Positions 52,956 through 63,934 of a stretch of 64,000 nt of DNA are shown here, in pieces. The DNA lies in the NCBI RefSeq assembly GCF_035999195.1, contig NZ_DASYGY010000009.1:1550001-1614000 (forward strand). The letters run 5' to 3'. A program made the translations under genes and the position numbers. Below the pieces are notes generated by a model. The model was not told the origin of the DNA and searched no databases. It worked only from the letters and a program-made list of their open reading frames with translations. Position 1 is the first letter of the stretch. Every line of letters begins with the position of its first letter. Origin of the DNA: Pseudoxanthomonas sp. GTDB lineage: Bacteria > Pseudomonadota > Gammaproteobacteria > Xanthomonadales > Xanthomonadaceae.

Positions 52956-54794
52956 TCATTCCAGCGTGTAGCCCACGCGGAAGCCGCCCCAGTGGCGGCC
53001 GGCGACGAAGACGGGGACGGACAGGTCGAACATGATCTGGCCGGTGTCGCGCCGGTAGACCTGCAGGCGGTACGGGTCGGTATGGGCGCCGACACTGCGG
53101 CCGACGCGGTCGGCGAAGATGCGCTTGGTGCGGTTGCCGACCAGGTCCTGCGCGCGGTCGCCGGTCAGCGGCTGGGTGAAGCGCAGGTTGTGCGTGGGCA
53201 CGTAGCCGTCGGGATTGGCGCAGATGGCGAACACGATCCACGGATGCCGCGCCGCCACGGGTTCCTGCAGCGGCGGCAGCAGTTCGTCGCAGAGCGCGTC
53301 GAACGGCGTAGTGAACTTGGCTGGCTCGATGCCGGGGATGGGCGCGTAGTCGCGCGAAAAGAGCGCGTCTTCACCGATGCGTCCGTGACCCAGCGCCAGC
53401 GCCAGCGCTTCACCGATCCGCACGGCGGCGTCCTGCGCGAGATCGCGGACGCGCGCGTGGCGACGATGCCCGAGGGGATCGGCCGGCAGGCGGAACAGGC
53501 CGACGCAGTCCCGCAACGTATCGGTGCCCTGCGCCAGCGCGGTACCGCGCGCGGCGACCTGGTCCGCGTGCTCCAGGTTGCTGCGACTGAGGGCAGCCAC
53601 CCGATCGACGGCGGCATCGATCGCGATGACTTCCTGATCCTGCGCGGAGACGCGCTCGACCACGGATTCCATCGCCTGGCTGGCGCGCGCCAGCAGGTCG
53701 CCGATGCCGACCAGCACCTCGCCGGTCGCTTCGGCCGAGGCCGCGCTCTCGGTCAGCGCACGCCCGCTTTCGTCCAGGATCACCCGCACGTCACGCGCCG
53801 CCGTTGCCGCCTGTTCGGCCAGCCGGCGGATTTCGGTGGCGACCACGGCGAAACCGCGCCCCGCCGGTCCCGCGCGCGCCGCTTCGATGCTGGCATTGAT
53901 CGACAGGATGTTGGTCTGGAATGCGACGGCGTCGATGACTTCGATGACGTCGCCGGCGCGCGCGGAACGGCGCTCGACTTCGCGCATCGCATCGCCGAGC
54001 TGGCGTGCGGCGGCGACGCCCTGGCGTGCACTGGCGTCGGCGCTGGCGGCGACGGCAATGACCGCCTGCAGCTCTTCGCCTGCGCCCTTCAGTCCCTGCA
54101 GCAGGCGGCGCGTGATGTCGAGCACGGTGTCGAGCGCCGTCACCTGCGCCTGCGATTGCGTCAGCAGTTCGTCGTTGTCGCCGACCAGGTGAGGCACTTC
54201 CGCCGCCACCTGCACCGACAGCGCCACGGCCTGCCGGATCGCCTCGGCCAGGTTGCCGAAGCCGGCGGCGATCTGCCGCGACAGCGGATGCGCGGCCTGT
54301 GCATCCGGCAAGGCCAGATCGAGATCGCAACCGCCCAGCAGGCCGCCGATGCGCTCCAGCAATGCGCGTTCGGTCGCGGCATCGGCCAGGCGCTGCGCCA
54401 GGTCGCGCAGCGGAGGCGTCACCGCGACGGGACGCTCGCCCTGGGCCAGTCGCGTGGCGTCGCGCAGCAGCGCGGCGGTCTCCGGGTGCGGGAGCGACAG
54501 CAGCCAGCCTTCGCCATCGCGGTCGGCCTGGTAGCGGATGCGGCGGGCAGGATCGTTGCCCGGCGCGCACCAGGTGCCTTCTTCGTCGTTCAGCACGGCG
54601 ACAGGCAGACCCCACAGCTGTTCGCAGGGTTGGCCCAGCAACGCATCCGGCGACAAGGCGAGCAGGTCCCAGGCGGCGCGATTGGCGGCCACCACGCGGG
54701 CGGCCGCGTCCAGGCGCACCAGTCCCACCGGCGCATCCGGCAGGGTGCCTTCACTGGCCGCGCGCTCGGCCTGCCTGTCTTCGATCGCTGCCAT
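52956..54794 (-). CDS. Soluble methyl-accepting chemotaxis protein with C-terminal Cache-like domain
   Basis: The 612-residue protein has no membrane segment. A PAS-like N-terminus (about residues 20-110, GLVRLDAAARVVAANRAAWD) is followed by a helical linker. The MCP signalling tip carries DAVAFQTNILSINASIEAAR and GFAVVATEIRRLAEQAATAA (about 290-335). The C-terminal 110 residues (HPWIVFAICANPDGYVPTHN and RQIMFDLSV-like strands ending GRHWGGFRVGY) look like a Cache fold of the kind seen in cytosolic receptors. It probably senses an internal signal and acts on CheA. The next gene upstream encodes a binding protein. Confidence 0.85.
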   Translation of the reverse strand: MAAIEDRQAERAASEGTLPDAPVGLVRLDAAARVVAANRAAWDLLALSPDALLGQPCEQLWGLPVAVLNDEEGTWCAPGNDPARRIRYQADRDGEGWLLSLPHPETAALLRDATRLAQGERPVAVTPPLRDLAQRLADAATERALLERIGGLLGGCDLDLALPDAQAAHPLSRQIAAGFGNLAEAIRQAVALSVQVAAEVPHLVGDNDELLTQSQAQVTALDTVLDITRRLLQGLKGAGEELQAVIAVAASADASARQGVAAARQLGDAMREVERRSARAGDVIEVIDAVAFQTNILSINASIEAARAGPAGRGFAVVATEIRRLAEQAATAARDVRVILDESGRALTESAASAEATGEVLVGIGDLLARASQAMESVVERVSAQDQEVIAIDAAVDRVAALSRSNLEHADQVAARGTALAQGTDTLRDCVGLFRLPADPLGHRRHARVRDLAQDAAVRIGEALALALGHGRIGEDALFSRDYAPIPGIEPAKFTTPFDALCDELLPPLQEPVAARHPWIVFAICANPDGYVPTHNLRFTQPLTGDRAQDLVGNRTKRIFADRVGRSVGAHTDPYRLQVYRRDTGQIMFDLSVPVFVAGRHWGGFRVGYTLE

Positions 54795-54867
54795 GTCCGC
54801 TCCTCCGTCTACCGGTAGCGGCCGGGATCGCAGCGAATTGAGCGCCCTGTTCAGGCGGGACCGGTAT

Positions 54868-55713
54868 TCAGTCCTGGACCAGCGTCACCTGGGACAGGCG
54901 GGCAGCGTCGGCGGGAACGAAGACCGTGGCGTCGCCGAATTCGGGCCAGCCCATGCGCAGGGCGGCCATCACGGCCGGCTCCTCGCGATGCGCGTCCAGC
55001 AGCCAGGCAGCGATCGCCTGGCACGGTACGTCGGTCGTCGCGCGGCACACCAACGGCCCCGGCGGGATGGGATCGGAGCGCCACAGTTCGCGGATACCGT
55101 CGGGGCGCGACGCGTCGTAGACGTCGCCCGCCAGCGCCGCCACCTCCGCACGCCCGTCGACGACCGCCTGCAAGGCGGCCGCATGCGAACCCGCATGGAT
55201 GACCGACGCGAATGCCGTCGCCGGATCCAGCGCCTGTTGGCGCAGATACTGCGCCGGCACGAAGCCACCGGACGCCGAATCGCGACCGACCAGCGCCAGC
55301 CGCAGGCTGCCGGCCTTCGCCTGAACCTCCGCGAGCGATGCGGCATCGCGCGCCACCAGCACCGCTCGGTAGCGATCCGCCTGCAACGCCGGCACCTGCG
55401 GGACCGGCAACGTGGTGACCTGCGCGATGTCGCGCCGCGCCTGCAGGTAGCCATGCAGGTTGGGCACCGCGACATCGACCTGGCCGTCGCGCATCGCCTG
55501 CACCAGCGCGGTCGGGGACGGGAACACCTTCACCTGCACCGGATGGCGGCCACGCTTCGCCAGGTAGTCGGCCAACGGCTGGATCGCGGCAAGGCGGTCG
55601 CGCTCGGGATAGGCGTAGGTGGCGACCACCCACGGCGTGTGCTGGTCCTCCTTGGCGGAGACGTGAAGGCCCGCCAAGGCGAACAGCAGGACCAGGACAA
55701 AGCGAACGCGCAT
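54868..55713 (-). CDS. PhnD-like periplasmic binding protein
   Basis: The 281-residue protein from ATG 55713 has a signal peptide (about residues 1-20, ending HVSA). A two-lobe binding fold follows with YAYPERDRLAAIQPLADYLA, DVAVPNLHGYLQARRDI and LRLALVGRDSASGGFVPAQYLR. This fits the phosphonate/phosphate-type (PhnD) family used in transport or signalling. No permease genes are near, and it lies just upstream of the chemoreceptor. A sensory role is possible. The longer frame to 55788 overlaps ilvD. Confidence 0.72.
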   Translation of the reverse strand: MRVRFVLVLLFALAGLHVSAKEDQHTPWVVATYAYPERDRLAAIQPLADYLAKRGRHPVQVKVFPSPTALVQAMRDGQVDVAVPNLHGYLQARRDIAQVTTLPVPQVPALQADRYRAVLVARDAASLAEVQAKAGSLRLALVGRDSASGGFVPAQYLRQQALDPATAFASVIHAGSHAAALQAVVDGRAEVAALAGDVYDASRPDGIRELWRSDPIPPGPLVCRATTDVPCQAIAAWLLDAHREEPAVMAALRMGWPEFGDATVFVPADAARLSQVTLVQD

Positions 55714-55720
55714 CCGCCTG

Positions 55721-57562
55721 TCAGACGCCATCCAGCAGCGCCTTGTCACGCACGGCACCCTTGTCAGCGCTGGTCGCGAGCAAGGCATACGCCTTCAGCG
55801 CGGTGCTGACCTTGCGCGGACGCGGCTGCGCGGGCTTCCAACCCTTCGCATCCTGGGCGGCACGGCGCGCCGCGAGTTCCTCGTCGGACACCCGCAAGAC
55901 GATGGAGCGTTGCGGGATATCGATACGGATGCGGTCGCCATCCTGCACCAGGCCGATCGCGCCGCCCGCCGCGGCTTCCGGCGATGCATGGCCGATCGAC
56001 AGCCCGGACGTGCCGCCGGAGAAGCGGCCGTCGGTCAGCAGTGCGCACTGCTTGCCGAGGCCTTTCGACTTCAGGTAACTGGTCGGGTACAGCATCTCCT
56101 GCATGCCCGGGCCGCCTTTCGGCCCTTCGTAGCGGATCACGACGATATCGCCCGCCTTCACCTCGTCGCCGAGGATGCCGGCCACGGCCGCATCCTGGCT
56201 CTCGTAGACGCGGGCGGTGCCTTCGAAGACATGGATCGATTCGTCCACGCCCGCCGTCTTCACCACGCAGCCATCGACGGCGAGGTTGCCGTACAGCACG
56301 GCCAGGCCGCCTTCCTGCGAGTACGCGTGCCCGACGCTGCGGATGCAGCCCTCGGCACGGTCGATGTCCAGCGAGGGCCAGCGCGTGGCCTGGCTGAAGG
56401 CGACCTGGGTGGGAATGCCGGCCGGTCCCGCCTTGTAGAACGTGTGCACGGCCTCGTCGTCGCTCCGGGTGACGTCCCACTTGGCGATGGCGTCACCCAG
56501 TGATTTCGCATGCACGGTCGCGACGCCGGTATGCAGCAGCCCGCCGCGCGCCAGTTCGCCGAGGATCGCCATGATGCCACCGGCGCGGTGCACGTCCTCG
56601 ATGTGGTACTTCTGCGTGTTCGGCGCCACCTTGCATAGCTGCGGCACGCGCCGCGACAAGCGGTCGATGTCGCGCATGTCGAACGGCACGTCGCCTTCCT
56701 GCGCCGCAGCCAGCAGGTGCAGGATGGTGTTGGTGGAACCGCCCATGGCGATGTCCAGCGTCATCGCGTTCTCGAATGCCTGCACCGTGGCGATGCCGCG
56801 CGGCAGCGCGCTGACGTCTTCACCGCCATACCAGCGGTGGCACAACTCGACCGCCAGCACGCCGGCACGCTTGAACAGCTGTTCGCGGTCGGCGTGCGTC
56901 GCCAGGACCGTGCCGTTGCCCGGCAACGACAGGCCGAGCGCCTCGGTCAGGCAGTTCATCGAGTTGGCGGTGAACATGCCGCTGCACGAGCCGCACGTGG
57001 GGCACGCGCTGCGCTCGACGGCGGCGACCTCCTCGTCGGACACGTTCGGGTCGGCCGCCATCACCATCGCATCGACCAGGTCGAGCTTGTGGTCCGCCAG
57101 CCGCGTCTTGCCGGCTTCCATCGGTCCACCGGACACGAACACCGTCGGGATGTTCAGGCGCAGCGCGGCCATCAGCATGCCGGGCGTGATCTTGTCGCAG
57201 TTGGAAATGCACACCAGCGCGTCGGCACAGTGCGCGTTGACCATGTACTCCACCGAGTCGGCGATGATCTCGCGCGACGGCAGCGAGTACAGCATGCCGT
57301 CGTGGCCCATCGCGATGCCGTCGTCGACGGCGATGGTGTCGAACTCCTTCGCCACGCCGCCGACCCGCTCGATCTCGCGCGCGACCAGCTGGCCCAGGTC
57401 CTTCAGGTGCACGTGTCCCGGCACGAACTGGGTGAACGAATTGGCGATGGCGACGATCGGCTTGTGGAAGTCGTCGTCCTTCATGCCGGTGGCGCGCCAC
57501 AGCGCGCGGGCGCCCGCCATGTTGCGACCGTGCGTGGAGGTCCTGGAGCGGTATTCGGGCAT
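55721..57562 (-). CDS. ilvD: Dihydroxy-acid dehydratase
   Basis: The 613-residue iron-sulfur enzyme dehydrates 2,3-dihydroxy acids in valine, isoleucine and leucine synthesis. It has the CISNCDKITPGMLMA cluster site, CPTCGSCSGMFTANSMN, and late TDGRFSGGTSGLSIGHASPE. Start ATG 57562 (MPEYRSRTST) gives the standard 616-residue size; a longer upstream reading is not supported. It is divergent from the ilvC operon and shares a 150-bp promoter zone with it. Confidence 0.96.
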   Translation of the reverse strand: MPEYRSRTSTHGRNMAGARALWRATGMKDDDFHKPIVAIANSFTQFVPGHVHLKDLGQLVAREIERVGGVAKEFDTIAVDDGIAMGHDGMLYSLPSREIIADSVEYMVNAHCADALVCISNCDKITPGMLMAALRLNIPTVFVSGGPMEAGKTRLADHKLDLVDAMVMAADPNVSDEEVAAVERSACPTCGSCSGMFTANSMNCLTEALGLSLPGNGTVLATHADREQLFKRAGVLAVELCHRWYGGEDVSALPRGIATVQAFENAMTLDIAMGGSTNTILHLLAAAQEGDVPFDMRDIDRLSRRVPQLCKVAPNTQKYHIEDVHRAGGIMAILGELARGGLLHTGVATVHAKSLGDAIAKWDVTRSDDEAVHTFYKAGPAGIPTQVAFSQATRWPSLDIDRAEGCIRSVGHAYSQEGGLAVLYGNLAVDGCVVKTAGVDESIHVFEGTARVYESQDAAVAGILGDEVKAGDIVVIRYEGPKGGPGMQEMLYPTSYLKSKGLGKQCALLTDGRFSGGTSGLSIGHASPEAAAGGAIGLVQDGDRIRIDIPQRSIVLRVSDEELAARRAAQDAKGWKPAQPRPRKVSTALKAYALLATSADKGAVRDKALLDGV

Positions 57563-57677
57563 GAAAACGGAGGTGCGGCTACGACGTGGGGAGGCTGGAT
57601 TCTGCGGCGTTTTCTCGGTTTCAGTTGCAACCATCTCGACTGAAATCATCCGATCGTCGAAAAGACCGCAAAACCGC

Positions 57678-57706
57678 TTGACACGATTTGAAGCGGCATG
57701 TTTCTC
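57678..57706 (+). promoter_or_regulatory. Possible promoter of the ilv leader and operon
   Basis: A perfect -35 TTGACA lies at 57678-57683. The -10 region at 17 bp spacing is poor (TTTCTC), with a weak alternative CATGTT at 57698. If used, transcription would start within a few bases of the leader ATG, so the leader might be nearly leaderless. Confidence 0.3.
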
Positions 57707-57713
57707 TTGCCGC

Positions 57714-57827
57714 ATGTTGCAGCGCCACACGCCCACGACGAACGAACCGACCGCCTCCGCCGCGGCGTCGCTCCTTGTACTCGTCCTTATTACCTCGCCC
57801 ACAACTGCGGGACGGACCGGCGTGTAG
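57714..57827 (+). CDS. Branched-chain leader peptide (ilvL-type)
   Basis: The 37-residue frame runs from ATG 57714 to TAG 57825-57827. Its centre is seven codons in a row for Leu-Leu-Val-Leu-Val-Leu-Ile (residues 20-26), exactly the amino acids made by the genes that follow. A strong terminator comes 26 bp after the stop, then ilvC. This is classical ribosome-mediated attenuation: stalling at scarce Leu/Val/Ile codons would favour antitermination. No good ribosome site precedes the ATG. Confidence 0.85.
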   Translation: MLQRHTPTTNEPTASAAASLLVLVLITSPTTAGRTGV

Positions 57828-57853
57828 GCAGCAAGCAACGCCAGATTCGCAAA

Positions 57854-57886
57854 ACCCCGCACTGATGAAGTGCGGGGTTTTTTGTT
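57854..57886 (+). terminator. Attenuator of the ilvC-ilvG-ilvM-ilvA-leu operon
   Basis: ACCCCGCAC (57854-57862) pairs with GTGCGGGGT (57870-57878) around TGATGAA, followed by a T-run. It lies between the leader peptide and ilvC. Confidence 0.88.
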
Positions 57887-57928
57887 TAAGAGCCTTCGAT
57901 TCCACCTCAACCTCAGGAAATCAGCGCC

Positions 57929-58936
57929 ATGACCACCGCCAACGCCCTCCCGCATCCCACGATCGCCGTCATCGGTTACGGCAGCCAGGGCCGCGCGCAT
58001 GCGCTGAACCTGCGCGATTCCGGTTTCGATGTCGTCGTCGGGCTGCGTCCGGGCGGTCCGACCGAAGTGAAAGCCAAGGCCGACGGTTTCGCGGTGAAAG
58101 CTCCGGCCGAGGCGGTGAAGGACGCCGACCTGGTCGCGGTGCTGACGCCGGACATGGTGCAGAAGAAGCTCTACGCCGACGTGCTGGCGCCGAACATGAA
58201 GCAGGGCGCGGTGCTGCTGTTCGCGCACGGCCTCAACGTGCACTTCGGCATGATCGAACCGCGCGACGACCTAGATGTGGTGCTGGTCGCGCCGAAGGGT
58301 CCGGGCGCGCTGGTGCGCCGCGAGTACGAGATCGGTCGTGGCGTGCCCTGCATCTACGCCGTGCACCAGGACAGGAGCGGCAAGGCCGAACAGTTCGCGC
58401 TGGCCTACGCCGGCGGCCTGGGTGGCGCGCGCGCCAACATCATCAAGACCACGTTCAAGGAAGAGACCGAGACCGACCTGTTCGGCGAACAGGCCGTGCT
58501 GTGCGGCGGCGCCTCGTCGCTGGTGCAGGCCGGTTTCGAGACGCTGGTCGAAGCCGGCTACCAGCCGGAGATCGCCTACTACGAAGTGCTGCACGAGCTG
58601 AAGCTGATCGTCGACCTGTTCTACGAAGGCGGCATCACCCGCATGCTGGAATTCATCTCCGAGACCGCGCAGTACGGCGACTTCGTCAGCGGTCCGCGCG
58701 TCATCGACGCCAGCGTCAAGGCGCGCATGAAGGACGTGCTGACCGACATCCAGAACGGCACCTTCACCCGCAACTGGCAGGCCGAGTACGACGCCGGCCT
58801 GCCGAACTACAGGAAGTTCCAGCAGGCCGACAAGGACCACCCGATCGAGAAGGTCGGCAGGGAACTGCGCGCGAAGATGGTGTGGCTGCAGGCCAACGCC
58901 GCGCAACCCGATACAGACGAGCAGGCCGCCGCATGA
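57929..58936 (+). CDS. ilvC: Ketol-acid reductoisomerase
   Basis: The 335-residue class I enzyme has the NADPH loop VIGYGSQGRAHALNLRDSG near the start, APKGPGALVRREYEIGRGVP, the acidic metal ligands in EETETDLFGEQAVLCGG, and EGGITRMLEFISETAQYGD. It isomerises and reduces acetohydroxy acids. It is the first structural gene after the attenuator, with ilvG overlapping its stop. Confidence 0.97.
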   Translation: MTTANALPHPTIAVIGYGSQGRAHALNLRDSGFDVVVGLRPGGPTEVKAKADGFAVKAPAEAVKDADLVAVLTPDMVQKKLYADVLAPNMKQGAVLLFAHGLNVHFGMIEPRDDLDVVLVAPKGPGALVRREYEIGRGVPCIYAVHQDRSGKAEQFALAYAGGLGGARANIIKTTFKEETETDLFGEQAVLCGGASSLVQAGFETLVEAGYQPEIAYYEVLHELKLIVDLFYEGGITRMLEFISETAQYGDFVSGPRVIDASVKARMKDVLTDIQNGTFTRNWQAEYDAGLPNYRKFQQADKDHPIEKVGRELRAKMVWLQANAAQPDTDEQAAA

Positions 58937-60681
58937 ACGCCGCCGCGGCCACTGCCCCACGCAATGGCGCCCGCTGGCTGGCCCGTGCCCTGGAAATCGA
59001 GGGCGTGGACACGCTGTTCGGCTATCCCGGCGGCACCATCATGCCGTTCTACGACGCGCTGGTGGACTCCAACCTCAAGCACATCCTGGTGCGCCACGAG
59101 CAGGGCGCGGCGCTGGCCGCGAACGGCTATGCCCGCGCCAGCGGCAAGGTCGGCGTGTGCGTGGCCACGTCCGGTCCGGGCGCGTCGAACCTGGTGACCG
59201 GCATCGCCGATGCGATGCTGGACTCGGTGCCGATGGTCTGCCTGACCGGCCAGGTCGCCACCACGCTGATGGGCACCGACGCGTTCCAGGAACTGGACGT
59301 GTTCGGCCTGACCCTGCCGATCGTGAAGCACAGCTTCGTCGCCCGGCGCGTGGACGACCTGCCGACCATGGTGCGCGAGGCCTTCCGCATCGCGCGCGAA
59401 GGGCGTCCCGGGCCGGTGCTGATCGATCTGCCGAAGGACGTGCAGATGTCCGATGCCTCGCACCTGCCCGACCACGTGCCGGCCAGCGTCGATCCGCTGC
59501 CGGCACCGGATGATGCGACGCTGGCGGACGCGCTGGCCGCCATCGCCGGTTCGGAGAAGCCGCTGATCTACGGCGGCGGCGGGATCGGCATCGCCGACGC
59601 GGTGGAGGCGTTCCGGCAGTTCGTCGACGCGACCAAGATCCCCACCGTGCTGACGCTGCGCGCGCTGGGCGCCCTGCCCGCCAGCCATCCGCACTACCTG
59701 GGCATGCTGGGCATGCACGGCACGCGCGCCGCCAACATGGCCACGCAGGAATGCGATCTGCTGATCGTGGTCGGCGCGCGCTTCGACGACCGCGCGACCG
59801 GCAAGCTGGCCGAGTTCGCGCCGTTCGCCCGCGTGCTGCACGTGGACGCCGACGCCTACGAGATCGGCAAGCTGCGCACCGCGGACATCGCGGTGCCCGG
59901 CGACATCGCCACCAGCCTGAAAGCGCTGACGGCCGCGCGCAGCACGTGCGACGAGTGGCGCAGGCACTGCCTGGGCAACCGCGACCGCTTCGGCTTCCGC
60001 TACGACGCGCCCGGCACCGACATCTACGCGCCCGGGCTGCTGAAGCGGTTGAGCGACGTGGCGCCGGCGGACGCCATCGTCGTCTGCGACGTGGGCCAGC
60101 ACCAGATGTGGGTGGCGCAGCACTGCCGGTTCACCCATCCGCGCAACCACCTGACCAGCGGTGCGCTGGGGACGATGGGCTTCGGCCTGCCGGCCGCGAT
60201 GGGCGCGCAGTTCGCCTGTCCCGACCGCACCGTCGTGCTGGTCAACGGCGATGGCGGCTTCATGATGAACGTGCAGGAGCTGGCGACCATCGCGCGCTGC
60301 AAGCTGCCGGTGAAGATCGTGCTGATCGACAACAGCGCGCTGGGCATGGTGCGACAGTGGCAGGAACTGTTCTTCGCCGAGCGCTACAGCGAGATCGACC
60401 TGTCCGACAACCCCGACTTCGCCGCACTGGCGCGCGTGTTCGGCATTCCCGCGCACCACATCAGCCTGCGCGACGAGGTGGACGATGCGCTGGCGAAGCT
60501 GCTGGCCACGCCGGGGCCGGCGCTGCTGCACGTCACCATCGACATCAAGGCCAACGTCTGGCCGCTGGTACCGCCGAACCACGCCAACAGCTCGATGCTG
60601 GACGCCAATCCCGCCAAGGTCGCCGCCGAGACTGCCATCGCGGCCCACGGCCCGGAGAAGACGAATGCGCTACCGGCTTGA
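58933..60681 (+). CDS. ilvG: Acetolactate synthase large subunit
   Basis: The 582-residue ThDP enzyme has DTLFGYPGGTIMPFYDAL, the catalytic Glu in LVRHEQGAALAANGYAR, the ThDP motif NGDGGFMMNVQELATIARCK with GDG and the later Asn, and NHANSSMLD at the end. It makes acetolactate and acetohydroxybutyrate. Start ATG 58933 overlaps ilvC (ATGA). With ilvM after it, it is an IlvG-type pair. Confidence 0.95.
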   Translation: MNAAAATAPRNGARWLARALEIEGVDTLFGYPGGTIMPFYDALVDSNLKHILVRHEQGAALAANGYARASGKVGVCVATSGPGASNLVTGIADAMLDSVPMVCLTGQVATTLMGTDAFQELDVFGLTLPIVKHSFVARRVDDLPTMVREAFRIAREGRPGPVLIDLPKDVQMSDASHLPDHVPASVDPLPAPDDATLADALAAIAGSEKPLIYGGGGIGIADAVEAFRQFVDATKIPTVLTLRALGALPASHPHYLGMLGMHGTRAANMATQECDLLIVVGARFDDRATGKLAEFAPFARVLHVDADAYEIGKLRTADIAVPGDIATSLKALTAARSTCDEWRRHCLGNRDRFGFRYDAPGTDIYAPGLLKRLSDVAPADAIVVCDVGQHQMWVAQHCRFTHPRNHLTSGALGTMGFGLPAAMGAQFACPDRTVVLVNGDGGFMMNVQELATIARCKLPVKIVLIDNSALGMVRQWQELFFAERYSEIDLSDNPDFAALARVFGIPAHHISLRDEVDDALAKLLATPGPALLHVTIDIKANVWPLVPPNHANSSMLDANPAKVAAETAIAAHGPEKTNALPA

Positions 60682-60937
60682 ACTCAAGCTCAAACCTGCC
60701 GAGGGCGCCCTGCTGCGCGTGCTGGGCATGATCGAGCGCCGTGGCTTCCCGCCACACGCGGTACATGCGACCCACGACAGCGAAGGCTACTGGGCGCTGG
60801 CGCTGGTGATCGACAGTACGCGCGCGCCGGAAACGCTGCGCCAGCAGTTGCTGAAGATCTACGACGTGGAGGAACTGTCCTTCAGCGCTGTGCAGGAACT
60901 GAGCCGCGACCGTCGCCCGCAGGATCGCGCCGCATGA
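60665..60937 (+). CDS. ilvM: Acetolactate synthase small subunit IlvM
   Basis: The 90-residue protein is an ACT-like regulatory subunit: RYRLELKLKPAEGALLRVLG and MIERRGFPPHAVHATHD give the beta-alpha-beta fold. It overlaps the ilvG end by 17 bp. The small size (E. coli IlvM 87 aa) fits a subunit with little feedback control. It activates the large subunit. Confidence 0.85.
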   Translation: MRYRLELKLKPAEGALLRVLGMIERRGFPPHAVHATHDSEGYWALALVIDSTRAPETLRQQLLKIYDVEELSFSAVQELSRDRRPQDRAA

Positions 60938-61017
60938 ACGCCGCGTCCGCCACCGCGCGCGCCGTGGTCCGGAGGCGTCTTCTTCAACATCGGCCGCACC
61001 CGTGCCGCGATGCCTGA
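60934..61017 (+). CDS. Possible 27-residue coupling ORF between ilvM and ilvA
   Basis: This frame starts in the ATGA at the ilvM stop and ends 8 bp inside ilvA. Its product is basic (ARAVVRRRLLQHRPHP) and not recognisable. It could couple translation across the 72-bp gap, or be the relic of an older ilvA N-terminus now out of frame. Confidence 0.3.
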   Translation: MNAASATARAVVRRRLLQHRPHPCRDA

Positions 61018-62142
61018 CGCCGGCCGCGCCCCCGCCAGCAATGAGCCCGACGTAGGCGACGTCGTCGTCACCGTGGCCGACGTGCTGGCGGCACAGGCGC
61101 GGCTGCGCCGGTACCTGCCGCCGACACCGATGCATCACGCAGAGCGGTTCGGGGTGATGCTGAAGCTGGAGAACCTGCAGCGCACCGGCTCGTACAAGGT
61201 CCGCGGCGCCCTGAACGCGCTGCTGGCGGCACGCGAGCGCGGCGACCAGCGCCCGGTGATCGCCGCCTCGGCCGGCAACCATGCGCAGGGCCTGGCGTGG
61301 GCCGCCTACCGCCTGGGCGTGCAGGCGATCACGGTGATGCCGCACGGCGCACCGGCCACCAAGATCGCCGGCGTCGCGCATTGGGGCGCCACCGTGCGCC
61401 AGCACGGCAACAGTTACGACGAGGCGTTCGCCTTCGCGAAGGAACTCGCCGAACAGAATGGCTACCGCTTCCTGTCCGCGTTCGACGACCCGGACGTCAT
61501 CGCCGGCCAGGGCACGGTCGGCATCGAGATTGCGCCGCATGCGCCGGATGTCGTCATCGTCCCGATCGGCGGCGGCGGCCTGGCCTCCGGCGTCGCGCTG
61601 GCATTGAAGTCGCAGGGCGTGCGCGTCGTCGGCGCGCAGGTCGAAGGCGTGGATTCGATGATCCGGGCGATGAAGGGCGATGTCTCGCCGGTCGACCCGG
61701 TCGCGTCGCTGGCCGACGGCGTCCGCGTCAAGGTGCCCGGCTTCATCACCCGGCGGCTGTGCACCCAGCTGCTCGACGACGTGGTGACCGTGCGCGAAGC
61801 GGAGCTGCGCGAGACGCTGGTGCGGCTGGCGCTGGAAGAGCACCTGATCGCCGAGGGCGCGGGCGCGCTGGCGCTGGCCGCCGGGCGCCGCGTCGCCGGC
61901 AAGCGCAAGTGCGCCGTCGTCTCGGGCGGCAACATCGATGCGATGGTGCTGGCCCAACTGCTGTCCGATGTCCGCCCACGCGCACCACGCAAGCCACGCC
62001 GCCGCAGCGTCGACGGCGACCCCTCGCTTTCCCCCGGCCGCGCACTCCACCGCGCGGCCGCACCGACCTCCCCCATCAAGACCGGCGCGCGTCGCATTGC
62101 GGTCGCGCCCCTGGAAACAGCAGTACACGAGGAATCCATCTG

Positions 62143-62146
<4 letters not shown>
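61010..62146 (+). CDS. ilvA: Threonine dehydratase, short form without regulatory domain
   Basis: The 378-residue PLP enzyme has the PLP-Lys in LENLQRTGSYKVRGALNALL, ASAGNHAQGLAWAAYRLGV, the Gly-rich phosphate loop VPIGGGGLASGVALAL and a late VVSGGNIDA. It lacks the C-terminal ACT-like regulatory domain of long IlvA (about 510 aa), so feedback by isoleucine at this protein is doubtful. The last 50 residues are Arg/Pro-rich and unlike the family. Within an ilv-leu operon it supplies 2-ketobutyrate. Catabolic TdcB-like function is the alternative. Confidence 0.85.
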
Positions 62147-63693
<1,547 letters not shown>

Positions 63694-63719
63694 GCGGCAT
63701 CCACTGCTCCGTACACGCT

Positions 63720-63896
63720 CCCTCCCCCGTTACACGGGGGAGGGTTGGGGTGGGGGCGAACCGGAGCCGCGCGTGTATTCGAGCCACGCGTGTATCGAGT
63801 GCAGAGCGGCCTTCCCCACTCGACTCCCCTTCCTCCCGACACAGGCGGTTTCCTGCTGCCCCCATCCCAACCTTCCCCCGCGTGCGGGGGAAGGGG
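63720..63896. repeat. Facing pair of palindrome-bearing intergenic repeats
   Basis: Left unit (about 63720-63760) has CTCCCCCGTTACACGGGGGAG then GGTTGGGGTGGGGGC. Right unit (about 63860-63896) has the complementary layout, GCCCCCATCCCAACC then TTCCCCCGCGTGCGGGGGAA. The pair resembles the repeats at 13429-13627. They lie between leuA and leuC and could reduce or stabilise leu mRNA. Confidence 0.65.
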
Positions 63897-63934
63897 CCGC
63901 ACCACTGCAACTCTCGGCATGACGGACACATTTG

